From: an uncultured Ruminococcus sp.
GTDB taxonomy: Bacteria; Bacillota; Clostridia; Oscillospirales; Ruminococcaceae
Direction of reading: 5' to 3'
Assembly (NCBI GenBank): GCA_937902395.1
Contig: CALGTV010000039.1
Location: forward strand, 1 to 14,281
DNA length: 14,281 bases
The notes beneath the pieces were generated by a model. The model saw only the letters and a program-made list of their open reading frames with translations, was not told the DNA's origin and did not search any database. The position numbers and the translations under genes are program-made. Shown here in pieces: positions 14,242-14,281 of this stretch. Each line of letters starts with the position of its first letter. Position 1 is the stretch's first letter.

Positions 14242-14281
14242 GACAAACCTTGCAATACACAAAGTATTACTGCGGTTTGTC
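14242..14281. repeat. Hairpin-forming sequence after dapB, cut by window end
   Basis: GACAAACC (14242-14249) pairs perfectly with GGTTTGTC (14274-14281). Inside are the shorter matches GCA/TGC (14252-14254 with 14271-14273) and ATAC/GTAT (14255-14258 with 14264-14267) around a 5-nt loop. It starts 50 nt after dapB. It could be the base of a terminator or the end of a small mobile repeat; the sequence past the window would decide. No gene is seen in 14193-14281. Confidence 0.5.

Overview
The window looks like chromosomal DNA of a fibre-degrading Firmicute of the Ruminococcaceae, most likely the Ruminococcus albus/flavefaciens/champanellensis group. The evidence is a secreted GH9 cellulase with a C-terminal type I-like dockerin (a cellulosome part), AT-rich sequence with strong AGGAG ribosome binding sites, near-consensus sigma-A promoters, and a lysine riboswitch ahead of an asd-dapA-dapB operon. 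The genus is an inference; there is no 16S or other marker.

Layout. Positions 2-565 (+) hold the 3' end of a pyruvate kinase gene. It converges with a leftward lipoprotein gene of the DUF4349 type (618-1688) across a bidirectional terminator. Next, leftward, is a two-gene unit of a MarR-type regulator and an overlapping flavodoxin-fold gene (1846-2842). Its consensus promoter overlaps a perfect 24-bp palindrome, the likely autoregulatory operator. Upstream of that is a monocistronic GH9-CBM3-dockerin cellulase (2949-5309) with its own promoter and terminator.

Positions 5421-10943 are a run of seven leftward genes: queA, a small PAS protein, tgt, a HAD phosphatase, an unrecognised 211-residue protein, a Suppressor-of-fused domain protein and a GNAT acetyltransferase. 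Most gaps are 5-26 nt. The 55-nt gap before tgt carries a second promoter, so tgt to the acetyltransferase can be transcribed apart from queA-PAS. queA and tgt are the two universal tRNA-queuosine enzymes; the genes behind them have no obvious link to queuosine.

From 11040 rightward lies a lysine-regulated operon: sigma-A promoter, lysine riboswitch, intrinsic terminator, then asd, dapA and dapB, which take aspartyl phosphate to tetrahydrodipicolinate for lysine and peptidoglycan. A small inverted-repeat element sits between asd and dapA. A second hairpin-forming stretch follows dapB and is cut by the window edge.

Most of the window is recognisable core metabolism and carbohydrate degradation. 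I see no phage, transposase, CRISPR array, tRNA or rRNA. The less ordinary parts are the MarR operator/promoter with a Shine-Dalgarno abutting the start codon, the SUFU/211-residue pair inside the tgt operon, the Cys-His PAS protein next to queA, and the two small repeat-like intergenic elements.
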